The position numbers were made by a program, and so were the translations under genes. DNA of 47,315 bases, taken from contig CALVNM010000009.1 of assembly GCA_944349735.1 (NCBI GenBank), positions 1 through 47,315 on the forward strand, written 5' to 3'. This stretch comes from an uncultured Clostridia bacterium (GTDB lineage Bacteria; Bacillota; Clostridia; Christensenellales; DTU072). Positions within the stretch are counted from its first letter, which is position 1. Each line of letters starts with the position of its first letter. The notes under the pieces are model-generated. The model saw only the letters and a program-made list of their open reading frames with translations, searched no databases and was not told where the DNA came from. Of this stretch, positions 16,364 through 29,100 are shown one piece after another.

Positions 16364-17143
16364 CTATTCGCCGATCAACTCGCATACCGAACCCATGGCA
16401 TAGGTGGGACGTATATCGCTTGCAGCGAGCATTTCGGGCGTAGTTTCGCCGGTAAATACGGCTACCGAAACGAATCCGTTATTCACTCCGAAAAGTATGT
16501 CCGTATAAAGTCTGTCCCCTACCATGGCTATGCGTTCGGCGGGTACGTCGTAGAGATGCTTCACTATCTCCGCCATGGCGGCATAAGGTTTACCGCAGTA
16601 CACGGATACCTTTTTACCCGAAGAACACTCCAATAGCGCCGCCAGAGAACCCACGTCGGGCATGTCGCCTTTGTCCGAAGGACATATTTTGTCGGGATGA
16701 GTGGCTATGAATTCGCTTCCCTTGCCGAGAAGCACGTTGGCATGCCAGAATTTATCGTAAGTAATGCCGGTATCGAACGCGAGCAAAACTATATCGGCAT
16801 TCTCTTCGTCAACGGTTATGCCCGCCTCCCGCACAGCCCTTTCGAAGGTGGGAGTCCCGATCGGATATACGCTTTTGCCCGCGCGCTCGGTCGTAAGGAA
16901 ATGTACGGTCGCGGTAGCGGAAGTAACGATCTGCTCCGCTTTAGCCGGATACCCCATCGACGTCAGTTTCTCCACGTATTCGGCGGGGTCTTTAGAGCTG
17001 TTATTGGTCAGAAAGCAAACTTTTTTGCCCGCTTCTTCGAGCGATTTCAAAGCGTCTATCGCGCCGGGCACCGGCGTGTCGCCGAGATAAACGGTGCCGT
17101 CGAGATCAAATAAAAACAAATCGGCGTCTACGGTAACTTTCAT
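16364..17143 (-). CDS. HAD-superfamily IIA phosphatase, NagD-like
   Basis: 259 residues. HAD motif I is DLDGTVYLGD with nucleophile D13 and acid D15, motif II FLTNNSS (residues ~45-51), motif III the Lys in YCGKPY, and motif IV MVGDRLYTDI. Order and length fit the NagD/p-nitrophenyl phosphatase/pyridoxal phosphatase group, general sugar- or nucleotide-phosphate phosphatases. The substrate is unknown. The start at 17143 follows a GAGGTT site. It lies 29 nt after the preceding gene and may be co-transcribed with it. Confidence 0.9.
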   Translation of the reverse strand: MKVTVDADLFLFDLDGTVYLGDTPVPGAIDALKSLEEAGKKVCFLTNNSSKDPAEYVEKLTSMGYPAKAEQIVTSATATVHFLTTERAGKSVYPIGTPTFERAVREAGITVDEENADIVLLAFDTGITYDKFWHANVLLGKGSEFIATHPDKICPSDKGDMPDVGSLAALLECSSGKKVSVYCGKPYAAMAEIVKHLYDVPAERIAMVGDRLYTDILFGVNNGFVSVAVFTGETTPEMLAASDIRPTYAMGSVCELIGE

Positions 17144-17172
17144 ATTAACCTCGTCTTATGTATGGGGCTTGG

Positions 17173-18192
17173 TCACCCTGTTTCGTCAGTTAATGCGTCT
17201 ATAAACCCGCTCCTAGCAAGGAGCGCGGCAAAACCCGAGTCGCCTTCCGTCATGTCTGCGGCAAGCACGAGATCGTTGAGCAACATGTCGAGGCTCGCTC
17301 TCGCCCCTCCCGACTCTACCAGGTAGCGGTCGAGTACGGCTTTGAGATCGCTTTCCGACGGCGCATATCTCGCCGTCAGCGTACGGTAAGAATCGAGATT
17401 GGGTACGCCCGAAGCACTCCCGCCTTTTCGCTTAAGTCCCGTCTTTTCGGCGAGAATACGCGCGCGCACCTCGTCTTTCCCTAACAATATACTACAAAAG
17501 CCGAAGTTTGTAAATCGTATAGTCAGGAAAACGATTATATAGCACAGGAAAAAATATGCCCCTAGAGGTCGCGTGTCCTTCTCCTCGGGATATAACCCGG
17601 CAGCCGTACGTAAAAATCCCCTGTCGCCCTCGTTAAGGCGGGCTTTGATGTCTGCCGTACGCAATATGAGATCCTCCGCCGAGATCTCCAGAAAAAGGTT
17701 GTCGCGGGCGTCTTTGAGAAGCTCCCTTGCTGTAGTCTCGTTGGGACCGCGACGAGCCGAACACGACCTGTTGAGCGCCTCGGCGTAAGAACCGAAAGCG
17801 CCTGCAAAAGCCGACGCGTATAAATATCCGCAATCTCCCGATACGTCATAAAATATCGCTTCAGGGTATCCGCATTTTATATTCAGGTTACCCGATATTA
17901 TAGTATCTTCAAAAGCGCAACCGTAAGCGAAATCGATTGCGGCAACGACGGGAAGTTCCTTGGCGATAGTTCTTATAAGCCTGAACTCCCTTTCTTTCCC
18001 GGAACAGACGAACATCCTTACGCTCTCGTCGGGAGCGCTTTTCTCTACGTCCACAACGGTATTGCCCACCGCTGCGAGAGCTTCGCCGAGTCCTCCGCAG
18101 CCGTCCGCTATGCCCACTTTGCCGCGCGGATACTTGCGCGCGACGTATTCTGCCGCGTCGCGTACGGCATGCCGAGAAAAGTATATTTCCAT
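17173..18192 (-). CDS. Unrecognised protein, possible remote metal-dependent dehydrogenase relative
   Basis: 339 residues. I do not recognise it firmly. The first half has a Rossmann-like start (GKVGIADGCGGLGEALAAVG) and PVVAAIDFAYGCAFEDT, then EAIFYDVSG and an SYAEALNRS segment. This loosely recalls the layout of iron-containing alcohol or glycerol-1-phosphate dehydrogenases, but the metal-ligand His residues are not evident. Near residues 220-250 there is a hydrophobic stretch (GAYFFLCYIIVFLTIRF). The C-terminal third is alpha-helical. The start has no clear Shine-Dalgarno; a TATAAT box ends six bases before the ATG (see findings). The function is not assigned. Confidence 0.6.
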   Translation of the reverse strand: MEIYFSRHAVRDAAEYVARKYPRGKVGIADGCGGLGEALAAVGNTVVDVEKSAPDESVRMFVCSGKEREFRLIRTIAKELPVVAAIDFAYGCAFEDTIISGNLNIKCGYPEAIFYDVSGDCGYLYASAFAGAFGSYAEALNRSCSARRGPNETTARELLKDARDNLFLEISAEDLILRTADIKARLNEGDRGFLRTAAGLYPEEKDTRPLGAYFFLCYIIVFLTIRFTNFGFCSILLGKDEVRARILAEKTGLKRKGGSASGVPNLDSYRTLTARYAPSESDLKAVLDRYLVESGGARASLDMLLNDLVLAADMTEGDSGFAALLARSGFIDALTDETG

Positions 18193-18198
18193 AACGGA

Positions 18199-18204
18199 AT
18201 TATA
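18199..18204 (-). promoter_or_regulatory. TATAAT box six bases before a start codon
   Basis: On the minus strand TATAAT is followed by TCCGTT and the ATG at 18192. A weak TTTTTG sits 17 nt upstream. If active, transcription would start at or next to the ATG. Confidence 0.45.
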
Positions 18205-18232
18205 CTTCGGCTGAGCATGCGCAAAAAGGCGA

Positions 18233-19288
18233 TTATTCGCTGTTTTTGATTTCTTTGGGCTTACGTCTCAGTACGACGGAAGCGAGGTTATAGACGAACG
18301 CCGCTACAGGTACTCCGAGGACCAACCCCCAGAATCCGAAAAGTCCTCCGCCTACGACTACCGCGAGCAACACGTAAAAGCTCTTCAGTCCGACGTATTT
18401 ACCCACTATCGCGGGATACGTCGTGACCTGCTCGATCTGCTGCAGCACAACTACTATCGCAAGGAAAACGAGCGCTTTACCGGGAGATACGGTAAGGACT
18501 ATGAGGAAACCCGCCGCCCCGCCTATATATCCGCCCAACATGGGTACGAGATTCCCCGCCGCGACGACTACCGCTACGAGCAAAGCATACGGCACCTTGA
18601 ATGCCAGAAAAGCTAGATAACATGCTACGCCGAATATGAGCGCTTCTACTGCCTGTCCCGCGAGAAAGCGCGAAAACTTATCCGCGGCGGCTCTCAGGGC
18701 GCCTTTGACAAGGGCGGCTTTGCTTTCGTCGAATATCCTGTCGACGATCGCGTACAGACTGCCGGCAAGGCTTTCCTTGGACGCCAGCATCATGACTCCG
18801 AGCGCTGCGCCTATGAAGAGATATAACGCTTCTTTCAATGTGTTTACGGCTATCTCCGCTATGTCGGGAAGCTTCTCCGACAGGAATTTTTCGCCTTCGG
18901 CAACGAGCTTGGACAATACGCCGTCCACGGAATTGCCGAATATAGGAGCATCTCCTTCGGTAAAACTTTTAAGCCCTTCTTCGAGCTTGGAAAAACTTTC
19001 TTTAAGCTCCGGTAGCGCAAGATAAGCCACGGCCGCCGCCGTTCCCGCAAATAAGAAAAGCGTGATAGCAAGCGACAGCGGCCTGCGGATTTTATTCAGC
19101 ATAGGCGAGCTGAGCAGAGTCTTTTCGAAAAATTTAAGCGGCGCGTTAAGCAGCAACGCGAAGACTACGCCCACGAATACGGGATATGCCGCCTCGGTCA
19201 CAGCTTGCGCCAGCGATCGCGTGCTGTTGAGATCGGCGGCGAAAAGAATCAGCACGACAGCGGCAAGCAAAATGAATTTTTTGTTCAT
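18233..19288 (-). CDS. AI-2E / PerM family membrane transporter
   Basis: 351 residues with about seven to eight membrane segments: two at the N-terminus (residues ~5-45), one at ~65-85, a soluble Glu/Lys/Leu/Ser-rich periplasmic region (~95-150), then a C-terminal cluster. The family's conserved tail QQIEQVTTYPAIVGKYVGL followed by a Gly-rich helix and WGLVLGVPVAAF is present. Relatives are putative exporters of autoinducer-2 or Na+/H+ antiporters; activity is not known here. The ribosome site is weak. It lies just beyond the terminator of the first giant gene and ahead of two close same-strand genes. Confidence 0.88.
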   Translation of the reverse strand: MNKKFILLAAVVLILFAADLNSTRSLAQAVTEAAYPVFVGVVFALLLNAPLKFFEKTLLSSPMLNKIRRPLSLAITLFLFAGTAAAVAYLALPELKESFSKLEEGLKSFTEGDAPIFGNSVDGVLSKLVAEGEKFLSEKLPDIAEIAVNTLKEALYLFIGAALGVMMLASKESLAGSLYAIVDRIFDESKAALVKGALRAAADKFSRFLAGQAVEALIFGVACYLAFLAFKVPYALLVAVVVAAGNLVPMLGGYIGGAAGFLIVLTVSPGKALVFLAIVVVLQQIEQVTTYPAIVGKYVGLKSFYVLLAVVVGGGLFGFWGLVLGVPVAAFVYNLASVVLRRKPKEIKNSE

Positions 19289-19339
19289 AGTGAATTTACT
19301 TTAGTATGCGTACCGTGAAAATAATTATCGCCGCACATC

Positions 19340-19373
19340 AAAAAAAAACGCCTTCCCTCCCGGAAAGGCGTTT
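19340..19373 (-). terminator. Terminator after the first giant lipoprotein
   Basis: On the minus strand the stem AACGCCTT/AAGGCGTT (19365-19372 with 19347-19354) with a ten-base loop is followed by about nine T. It lies 17 nt past the stop. Confidence 0.9.
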
Positions 19374-19389
19374 CGACCTCAAATGAGTC

Positions 19390-20110
19390 TCACTCGTCCG
19401 ACCATCCTTCGAACGTGACCGCGTTCTCTCGGAAATCGTTCTGCACACGGATGTCGTTGCGTAACGGCGTATTGGTCTTAATGGCGATGTTGTTTAGCAG
19501 GAATTCGTTGCCGAATATAGATACTTCGGAATCGAAAGAGCCGATATATACCGCCGCGCCGCGCGTATTGCGGAAACTGTTGTCGTTGAGAGTTATGTCT
19601 CCTGTAGCCGCATTGACTCCCATATTGTTGTAGTAGAATTCGGAATCGGATATGTTTACGGCTCCGGATTCGAGATAGACCGCCGTGGAATAATAACGGA
19701 ATACCGACTCCTTGATCTCTATCACTCCGGAATATCCGGTTCTTGCCCTGATACCCACGGAATCAACGATGATATTGGTACCGGAACCGATAAACTCGGC
19801 GCGCGAGACCGTGACGGAACCCGCGCCGGAACCTACGCTTACGGAAGCTGAGGAAGCCTTGGGCGCGAAGGATACTATATCCAGAGTCACGTCGCCGGCA
19901 TTAACGGTTACCGAGCCGAATACCACGGCTATCTTCTCTTCCTGCGCGGTAAGATCGTATGAGCCTATAATAGCCACGGAAGCGTTCTTCGTAACGGTTA
20001 TGTCTCCGTAATTACCCGCCATAAGATACCAACGTACCGTGTCGCCGTCCTTCAGTGTAGCGAGCGCCGCGTCGAGAGCGGCTTTATCGGAGATGACCAA
20101 GGCTCCTGCG
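19390..20110 (-). repeat. Parallel beta-helix region at the C-terminus of giant A
   Basis: Encodes the last ~240 residues. Short coils of ~22 residues repeat with N/D-x-S/F-x-x-N and small hydrophobic positions (IEIKESVFRYYSTAVYLESG, NISDSEFYYNN, TLNDNSFRNTRGAAVYI, SIFGNEFLLNNIAI). It follows a helix-rich cap (SDKAALDAALATLKDGDTV). This is typical of polysaccharide-binding or lyase-like NosD/pectate-lyase folds. Confidence 0.75.
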
Positions 20111-23100
20111 CTGCGCGCCACTATCTCGTACGTGCCGTTTACGACGGTGATGTGGTAATTCTTGTTGGAAGGTATCGCATTGAACCTGAGGTCGTAGCTG
20201 CCTACCATGTGCTTATAAGTCAGCTCGCCGCCCGTCCAGCCTATGTCGAGATCTCCGAAAATGGCGATCGTGTCGGTACCTACCAATCCCGGCTCGGACG
20301 GATCGACGGTCCAAGTCACGGTCACGGAAGAGTCGAAAGGCTTGAGCTGTTCGAGATATTCCGACTCAACCTTATTGATATTGACGGTTATCTCGCGCGG
20401 CGTGATGATCACTTCGCGTTCTATAAGCGTTCCGAGAGTGGGCACTCCGGGTTCTCCGGTATTGTAGCTGGGCCAGTTGTTGCCGCCGTAGACCTTGACG
20501 GTTACGAGATAAGTACCCGCGTCGCGTATCTTGGAACCTACGGGCAGCTGCTCGCCGCTCTGAGTCTTATATATAAATTCAAAGCGTATGTCGGTATTGG
20601 TCACAGGCTCGTCCCCTATCACCACTATGGCGTCGCGGTAAGTTCCGTTATATTCCATCTCGCCCTTCACCGAATACTGTATCTCGGGTTTGACTATATG
20701 GATGACTATCGTGAACTGCATTCCGGCGTCCATGGTATAGTTGCGCTGATCTTCCACGAAAGTCATTCTCATTATATAGTGACCGACGTTGATGGGACGC
20801 AGTACGGGATTATACGCGGGATTGGTGTTTTCGGGATCGTACGAAGCGTAGATAAGTTCGTAACTCGCGCCCTGCGGCACTCCGCCGATCATCGGAGAAT
20901 GCTCGTTGCCGTCGTAGGTGTAAGTCACCTGCTTGACCATTACGGAGCTTTCTCCGCCCGATCCGTTGACGTAGGTATATTCGCTTTCCGTTATCGGCAC
21001 GTCGTCGCCGGTATGGAAATAAATATCCTCTGCGTAAATGACGCATTTGTTGATCCTGAGAATGTATGTCACCGAACCGGTTATGTTGTAATCGTCGCCC
21101 TCCGCTACGGTGATACGGATACGGTAATCGGGCGCGCCGTCGAGCTTGACCGCGACGGGTTGCTCGTTCTGCCAGCTGAGACCTCCGTCGATACTGTACT
21201 GGATCGAATATCCCTGGAGCGGTCCGTAATTTCCGTCCTCTCTAAGGAAGTTGCCGATCGTGAAGTACTTGGTCACATCGAGAGTCTCGCCGGTATAAAC
21301 GCGGTTGAGGAAGTTGACGCCGTCCTGAGTCGTCCAGGTTATGTCTTCTTCGGTTATGGCTTTCTTCTCGAATATCACCGTCATGCTTCCGGTCACTATC
21401 TCTCCGTAAGCGTTCTTGAAGCTGCATGTCACTACATATTCGCCGGCACGGTTCTGATTTACGTTCTGCATCGCCCAGAGCGGCTGTATGCCGTTGACGG
21501 TGGCAGGCATATTGCTCGAAGTGATCGTCTGCCCGAGCGGGAAACGTACGGTCGCCATCGAGAAATCCGCCGTACGCGCTTCGATGGAAGTATAATCGTA
21601 AGTGCGTATCGGTACGGTGAAGGTCATTTCCATCTTGTCGGAATCGGGACCGTTGCCTTCGGCGTCGCCGCTGAGGTAGGGACTGTCGGAGAAGGAGAGG
21701 AAGGTATAGTTGCAGCGGAATACTGCGACCATATTCGCGAGATCGTATTCGACTCCGAGTACGTTCATATATGCTCCGTCAGCGGTGACTATGACCTTAT
21801 CCGGCAATGTGGAAGTCTCGGGGCCCGCGACGTACTGTCCCGCCCTGTTTACGCCCACGGGTATGTAATCGTAATAGAAACCGCCGTTGGTGTACTTGAC
21901 CACGGTCGTGGTAACGTTGCCCACGGTCACGCTGCTCGTCTCCTCGTTGACGGCGTATAGCTTGGGATCTATAACGATTATCGTGAAATAGATGTTGTCG
22001 AGGTCGACCGTACCGAGCGTGCCTCTCACGTTGGTATAGGTCATACCCGCTTCCACGTTGTCGATATTCGGCAGGTTGGCCGCCGTGAACGACAACGGCA
22101 CCGCCGCTATCTGACTGGTGTTGTCTGCATAATCGAAGCGGTAATAGAGCTGCGTGGGAAGCTGTTCCTCTATAGGTACGCCCTTACGCACGTACAGCGT
22201 TCCGCCGCTCAGAGGCTCCGTCGTCTCCTGTCCGTCGGGAGTTATGACCGTTATGTCGATATTTCTCGCCTTGATGGTAAACTGGATGTCCAGTTTGGTA
22301 CCGTAGACCTGCATCGAAGCGGTCACGAACATAAACTCTTCGCCTATCTTACCGGAAATTACGTCCGTTCTCTCGAGATACGTTTCGTCGTACTCCCATA
22401 CGATGTCGTGATAATTCTCCTCTATCGAGCTTCCGGTAAATTTGACGGATATGGACTCCGGGAATTTGATGTCGTACGGGTCGATGTAAAACTCGTCAAA
22501 CGCTTTCTGATAATCGATGTCGGAGCCTTCGGGTACCGCGGAAATACTCGTATATTCCACTCTGCGGTCGGTAGTCGACATCAGGAGATTGTATTGCGTG
22601 CCGAGTACTCCTGCGTCGGCGAAGAAATCGTAAGGCTCAGAGGTGTACGTTTCGCCGTTATACTCGTAACTTACTCTGAAACTTCTGATCCTTGCCGTGA
22701 TGTTACCGGTATTGGTGAGCGTTATGTCGCGCGAAAGCAACCATTTTACCTCGCTGAGATAGAGTTCGTTGCCGAGCTTAGCCGCGCCTTCCGCTTCCGT
22801 CGAACCAACGGAATAATCGTTGGCGAAAGTCACTTTGAGCGTGGAAGGCAGTTTGTAGCTCGTAAGCGCGGGATCTCCGCCAGCCACTTCATACCAGGCG
22901 TTCGCGCCTTCAGGTACGTATAGATTGGAGTTGATCGGGTCTATGGTGAGATAGTTGTTGCGTATCACGCCGGTACCGCTGACGGTAGTCAGCATAAGAG
23001 TGAAATAATTGTCCACCGGAGTGGCTGCCGTCGTAAAGCCGCGTTCCGTAGTGTAGATCGCCTGCGGCGTGCGGTCGAGATATATGACCTGTACAACTAT

Positions 23101-26100
23101 CTCCGCGCTTACTCCGGCTTTGGAGACCGTAGCGGAAACGCTGCGTCTATCTCCGGCAAGCGGCAGATCGTATACGGCGTCTTCCCATACCACGTCCACT
23201 TCCTCGAGATCCACTATTTCGCCGCTGCCGGTAAGTATTTTGCCTCTGGCGAGCGCTTTGTCGGGGATGACGGGATTAAGCGGATCGATGACCAGTTCCA
23301 CCTGACCGCTTACCGCATATCCCACGCCGTAACCGAAGCTTATCTCGTCTATACCTATCTGCTGCGTGTCGAGAGTATAGATCTTATCTGTGGTCACGCG
23401 GTTGGACTCCGCAGTCTTAGAGAAATTGACGAAGCTCACCGAAGAGGTTTCGTTACTGCTCCAATCCGTCTTGTTGAATATGATGACCGTTCTGAGTTCC
23501 TCGTCGGTAGCCGCATAATTTTCGGGATAGAACGTTATCACGCGGAAAGTCGAACCGGAAGAACCGTACACGCGGAATTCCACCTCGAAGGAAGTAGCTA
23601 TGCTCGTGTAAGTATACGGATTGAATTCGATAACGAAATCGTTGATTCCGTTGATCTCGAAGAACTCCCAACGGTCTGCCGTGAGCGTAGTGGAAACCGT
23701 CTGCCCTTCTGTCGAATATCCGCCTTCACCGTATCCCAATATGCCGAGTACGGGGATCATAAACCCGCCGAGCACGCTTATGTCGTCGTCCGTAAGCGGC
23801 TCGAATTCTCCGCTGCCGAATTCTCCGATCTCCTTATACCACGTGATGGAGGGAATCACCGGAGCGGATACCGCGAGATAATCGGAATACAAAGCGACCG
23901 TCGCGCTGTCCGTACCGAAGGAATCGGCGTCGTACACGAGGTTGACCGAAGAAGCGGAGGAATTGGAGACGATCTCTTCCATTTCCGCCAGCGCGTCCGC
24001 AGATACTCCTCTGACGGTGTCGAGCGGCAGGAAGTGTCCTTCGTCAAGCTCCGAGGGAATATCTTTCACTAGTGCGGTGAAGGGATTGTCTATGGGATAT
24101 AAAGTTTTGCTGATTTCATCCGGCAAGGCGTGAATGCTTCTGTTAAGGACGATGACGTGAAGCACGAGATACTGTTCTTCGTCGCCGTCGTCGAAGCTCT
24201 TGAGCACGGTATAGAATAGGTATTCGTCGCCGCCGTAGCCGCCGCCGTTATATCTGTACGAGCCGTCCGCCTGCGCCGTAAACGCGCCCTCCGCTCTTAC
24301 TCCGTAAGGGATCCAGGTCACGGTCTTGTCCACGCCCTCGTAAGCTCCCTGATACATGATCCTCGCGCTTAGCGGTAGATTATATGTCGCCGCGTCGTAA
24401 GGATCGATATAGTACTTGCCCTCGATATATCCGTCGGCTCCCGTATTGCTCTTGTTGAGATATTCGGCGCCGGTAGCCAGTCTGTCCGGGAATACCACTA
24501 CGAGGTTTACTCCGTTGTTGCCGTCGGGAAGAGTTATTACGAGATACAGTTCCGCCGTGGAATCGCCGAATTCGCTTCCCATCGTATGTCCGCGGTTGTT
24601 ATAAGTGAGTTCCGTGACCTCGGTCAGCCCATCGGACATATCGCGCAATTCGTATTTGATGTCGGAATCGGCGGAGAATTGATAGAATACCGAACCGAAA
24701 GACACTTTGATGTCCTTGGGCAACGTGAGCGTACCGTTGTTGGCGTCGTCGGAATACTGATCGAATACAAGTCTGTTGGCAACGATCTCGTAATCCTCGT
24801 GCGTTACCTGCCCGCCGTCGAGAGCGACCACTTCGATATAAAGATTGATCGTCTGTACCTCTCCGTTATATCCGCGTATCTCGGCGGTAGCGAACAACTG
24901 CCTCACGGCGCCTGCGGAAGTGATGGTGCCGCGTATTTTATCCGTAGAGAAGTTGCCGTTTCCGTCATCGAATTCCGGAGCAGGTTTCCAACCGTTTACG
25001 AGCGTGAAAGCTATGGAATAAGGCGATTCGTACTGAGTCGTCTGCTTCGGTATTATGACGTTAGCAAGCTTACCGGGTATTTCCTCGACGGGCATGACGT
25101 CGTATACGTTTTCGATAACGAGAGTGCCGTCGGTTATCTTATACAATCCTTCGTCGGCAGTCGAGTACCCCGTAAGTCCCACGTTCTTCTTATAGAATAC
25201 GAGCCTGAACGTGATCACCTGTCCGCCCGGCAAGGTGGTTTCCAAGGTAATGTTCCTGCCCGAAGAGAAGCGGAAGAATTCGTATTTGATGCTCGTCACG
25301 ACCTGACCCGCGCTGATGAAAACTCCGTTTGCACCCGTTTCCGCATTCGCCGCGCGCCATACGAGATTGTCGTATTCGACTTCGCCGCTGCGGAGATAGC
25401 GCACGGTAAACGCGGTGGGCAGGACATAACCGTCCTGAGTCTCGTAGAGCGGGTTGCCGTTCTCGTCGAAAGTCTCTATGCCGAGCGAGTAATCCGTCTC
25501 GGCGAGCACGTCTCTAAGGAAATTGAGCGTTACGGAGAAGCTCTGAACGCAGCTTCCTTCGGTGAGTTTCTCCACCGTGAATCGTATGGTGATGTAGTTA
25601 TCGGTGACCGTTATATCGGTGTCCGAAGCCGAAGGCGATTTCCTGCCGTAGACGAAGTCGTCGAAATCGTCGCGCAACGTGTACACGGCGGGATTGACCA
25701 TCGAAGAATCGGAGAAGGACAGCGATATGGCTCCGAACAGATAATTCACATATTGCGAAGGAGTGCAGAGTCCGGTGACCTCGGAACCGTTTTCGTCATA
25801 ATAAGTGCCGCGCAAAGTGTAGAACTTATTGAAAGTGATATTAATCGCGTTGGTTCCGTTCGTAACGAGTTTACCGTCCTCTCCGATCGAATAACGCACG
25901 ATCTCGATATTGGAATCGACGGGTATCACTCCCGACGCGTCGGGCTTGGTGAAGTCTGAGGAAAGCTTATTGAAATTCATTCCCGTTATGACTCTTGCCG
26001 CGATGCGGAAGCCGAGACTTACTTCCTGCTCGAGCGGAGTGCCTTTCTCGATTACTCCGCGCAAGATGATTATGCCGCCTTCGTATTTCCCGGCATTGTA

Positions 26101-29100
26101 ATATTCGGAGCTGCCGAGAGGACTGGCAAGCGCGTTGCAGAATTCTTCGAGATTAAGCCAGTCTATCCTGACGCCCGTACTCATGGAGCCGTCGCGGAAA
26201 CCTATGCCTACGGTAGTCACGCCGGCGATCAGCTTATCGTATAGCTCGCTGCTCTCGGGGGTATAAGTATCGACGTCCACATACGGCAGCTTTGTACCGT
26301 CCGGCAAAGTGTATGTGGGTATGGAGCCGGTATCGGCGTCCGCATACAGACCGTAGATCCTGTCGTTCACTACCGTCTTCTCGTCGAATACGAGGTAAAG
26401 TTCGATGATCTGGTCGAGCATTCCGGTATCGGACTCGCCCATTATGCCTGTCTGCACGATATACGTGCCGCCTCCGGGATTAGGAGTAAATTGGGATGCC
26501 GGAACGCCGTCAGGGGTATACCAATCCGCATTATACGTACTGTCGGGGATACCGCTGTCTTCCGCGAATTCGAGCGTGAGCCTTGCGGGAAGCTTAAGCT
26601 CATCGTAAGGATTGAGGTTCTCTATATAATATCTCTTGTACGCTACCGGAGTCTCGGTATCGTCGTCGGCTATCGGGTTGCCCTCCTCGTCGTATTTATA
26701 GACGGTTATCCCTTCGAAGGGGGTATCGTCGTCGTTGAGCATCACTACGTTCTCGTAGGAACCGGAACGGTTGAGGATAAGCATCGTAAGAGTCTGGGTA
26801 AGTTCGCCGTCGCCTATCACGCCGTAAACCGTGAGGTAGGTTTCCTCCGCAAACGCGTTGAGTATCCTGCCGTCTCCGGATATTATGTTGTCGTTCGCGC
26901 CGTTGCGTCCTGTCAGCCAACTTACGGGATATTCTCTCATGACCGTCACGCCCTGATATTCCACTTCGACGAAAACGCTCCCGGGAAGATACAGATTGGA
27001 GACTGCTTCCGAATAAGGATCGAAATAGAAGTAACTGCCTTCGACGGTACCGTTCGCCGTAAAGCTGGCGAGAGAAGCCCTGATCGGATTAGTTACCGAT
27101 TCGACGATATTGCCGTCGTTGTCGGTACGCACGTAAGTCACCGCGATAACGGCGTCGGAACGCGTTCCGATAATTCTCTTGGGACATATCACGTGTACCG
27201 AGACCGCCTGCTTGCCCACGATATTATCGCCGAAATACGCCGTGGCGAATTCGTCCCTTCCGTTATTGAGAGGCCACGAGCCGTCTAAGGAGACATAGTT
27301 CGCTACGGGATAATTCCATTCGAGAGGTATATTGTAATATCCGTCGCACAAAGGATCGGTAGAGGCTCCTTCCTGCGGCTCGGAGCCGATTATACGGTAA
27401 TGCCCGCTCTTGAAGTAGATGCGTACTTCGTTCTCCGCAGTCGTGGATGTGGGGATCGTATAAGTCGAAGTGACCAGCGCGTCCACGGTATAATATCCGT
27501 TATTCTCGGAATTTATCTTGATGTAATCGACTTCTTTGGCTAAAACCGTGACCACGAGTGCGATCTTTAGCGTCTGATACTCGGCTACCACCACGTATTC
27601 TCCGCCTTTTGCCGTGATGAGCTTTTCTTCGAAGCCCCATTCAAATTCGGGGAGCGTTATCGTCTCCGTGGAATTACTGCCCGGGTAAGAATAGAACGTA
27701 ATGTATAACGCGGACGACTCGTCTATATCCGCAGTCGCTGGGTCGTCCTCGCGGTAACGTATAGGATAATAATTGCCGCCGGCTGCTTCCGCCGCCGTCT
27801 TACGGAGAGAATATTCGTAAGGATCTATGGTCACGCGCGCAACGATCGGTATCTCGTTGTAATAGTCGCCCGCGTTCACCTTGATCACTCTTCCGAGGAC
27901 GGTCATATTGATCTCGAAACGGGTCTCGGCTATACTTCCCTTGCCTATAACGAGATAATATGCCGCCGGCGCAAGTCCCTGCAAAAGCTGACTTACGTTA
28001 GAATTGTTATACGGGAACGCCGTGCCGTCCTTGTATTCCAGCACATAAGGCAACGCGCCGTATTTTCCGTTATTGTATATGACGGAGACCGTATCCGCAA
28101 AAGGCTTCTCCTTAGAAGGATCCACGGTAAACGAATAGCTCTCGAGAGCGGAAACGACGCTCGTTCCGTTCACGTTGTCGGTGAACTGCATCGTATAGGT
28201 CACGGTCTGACCGAACAAACTCGCCACGGGATGATATTCGTAAACGCCGGTAACGAGGGTCACGGACTCTTCGCTGTAAGTAAGCTTCATTATAAGCGTG
28301 TTGCCGCCTATCGTCACCGCCGCGCTGTCATACCAAACCGCCTCGTATATGCTATTCCAGACCGCGTTGTCCACCTTACCGCCGGATACGGGATTGTAGA
28401 CGACAACGGCGGGCACGGAGTATTCGGACGCGTCGAGAGTAAGTTCGGGAGCCTCGAAACCTATGCGGAGCCTGAGTCCCGCGCTTATCGATTCGAGATT
28501 GAACAGATCCAGTAAAGGATTGCTATTGTCGTCGTCCTTCTGCGATACGAGTCTGACCGAAATGTATCCGTTCTCCAGCGAGACGCTTGCGTCCGCAGAT
28601 ACTAACTCGTATATTTCGGCAATCGACGAGCCGTCCCATACGTCGGTTCCGGTAAGCGCGCTCGCTCCGTCAAGCAGGACTTCGCGGGCGATAACGTATT
28701 TTATACCGAGCGCTTTATAGTCCACGTATATCTTCCCGGCGTCCGCAGGATCGGACACTACCGTAAGATAAGGCGTACCGTTGATGGCGAAATCTATGGC
28801 GAAATAAACCTCGCCTCCCGTCTCGTACACATATCCGTTCATGTTGAGAACGTCGCTGACTTTGAGAGTACAGGCGGTATTTTTGCCCGTGACGTCACCG
28901 ATGAATATACCCATGAACGCCGAAATATCGTTGAATTCCTTGCCTTGCGCGTTGAATTCGCCGCTTACTTCCACAAGCACGGTATCGGGGACCACGGGAT
29001 TCCTGTATTGAGCCAGTTCCGCTTCGGACGGAAGCTCTATGTTAAGTCCGGATTCGGGTACGGAATTGATCGTGAGATCCATGGAAAGCACCTCTTCTCC

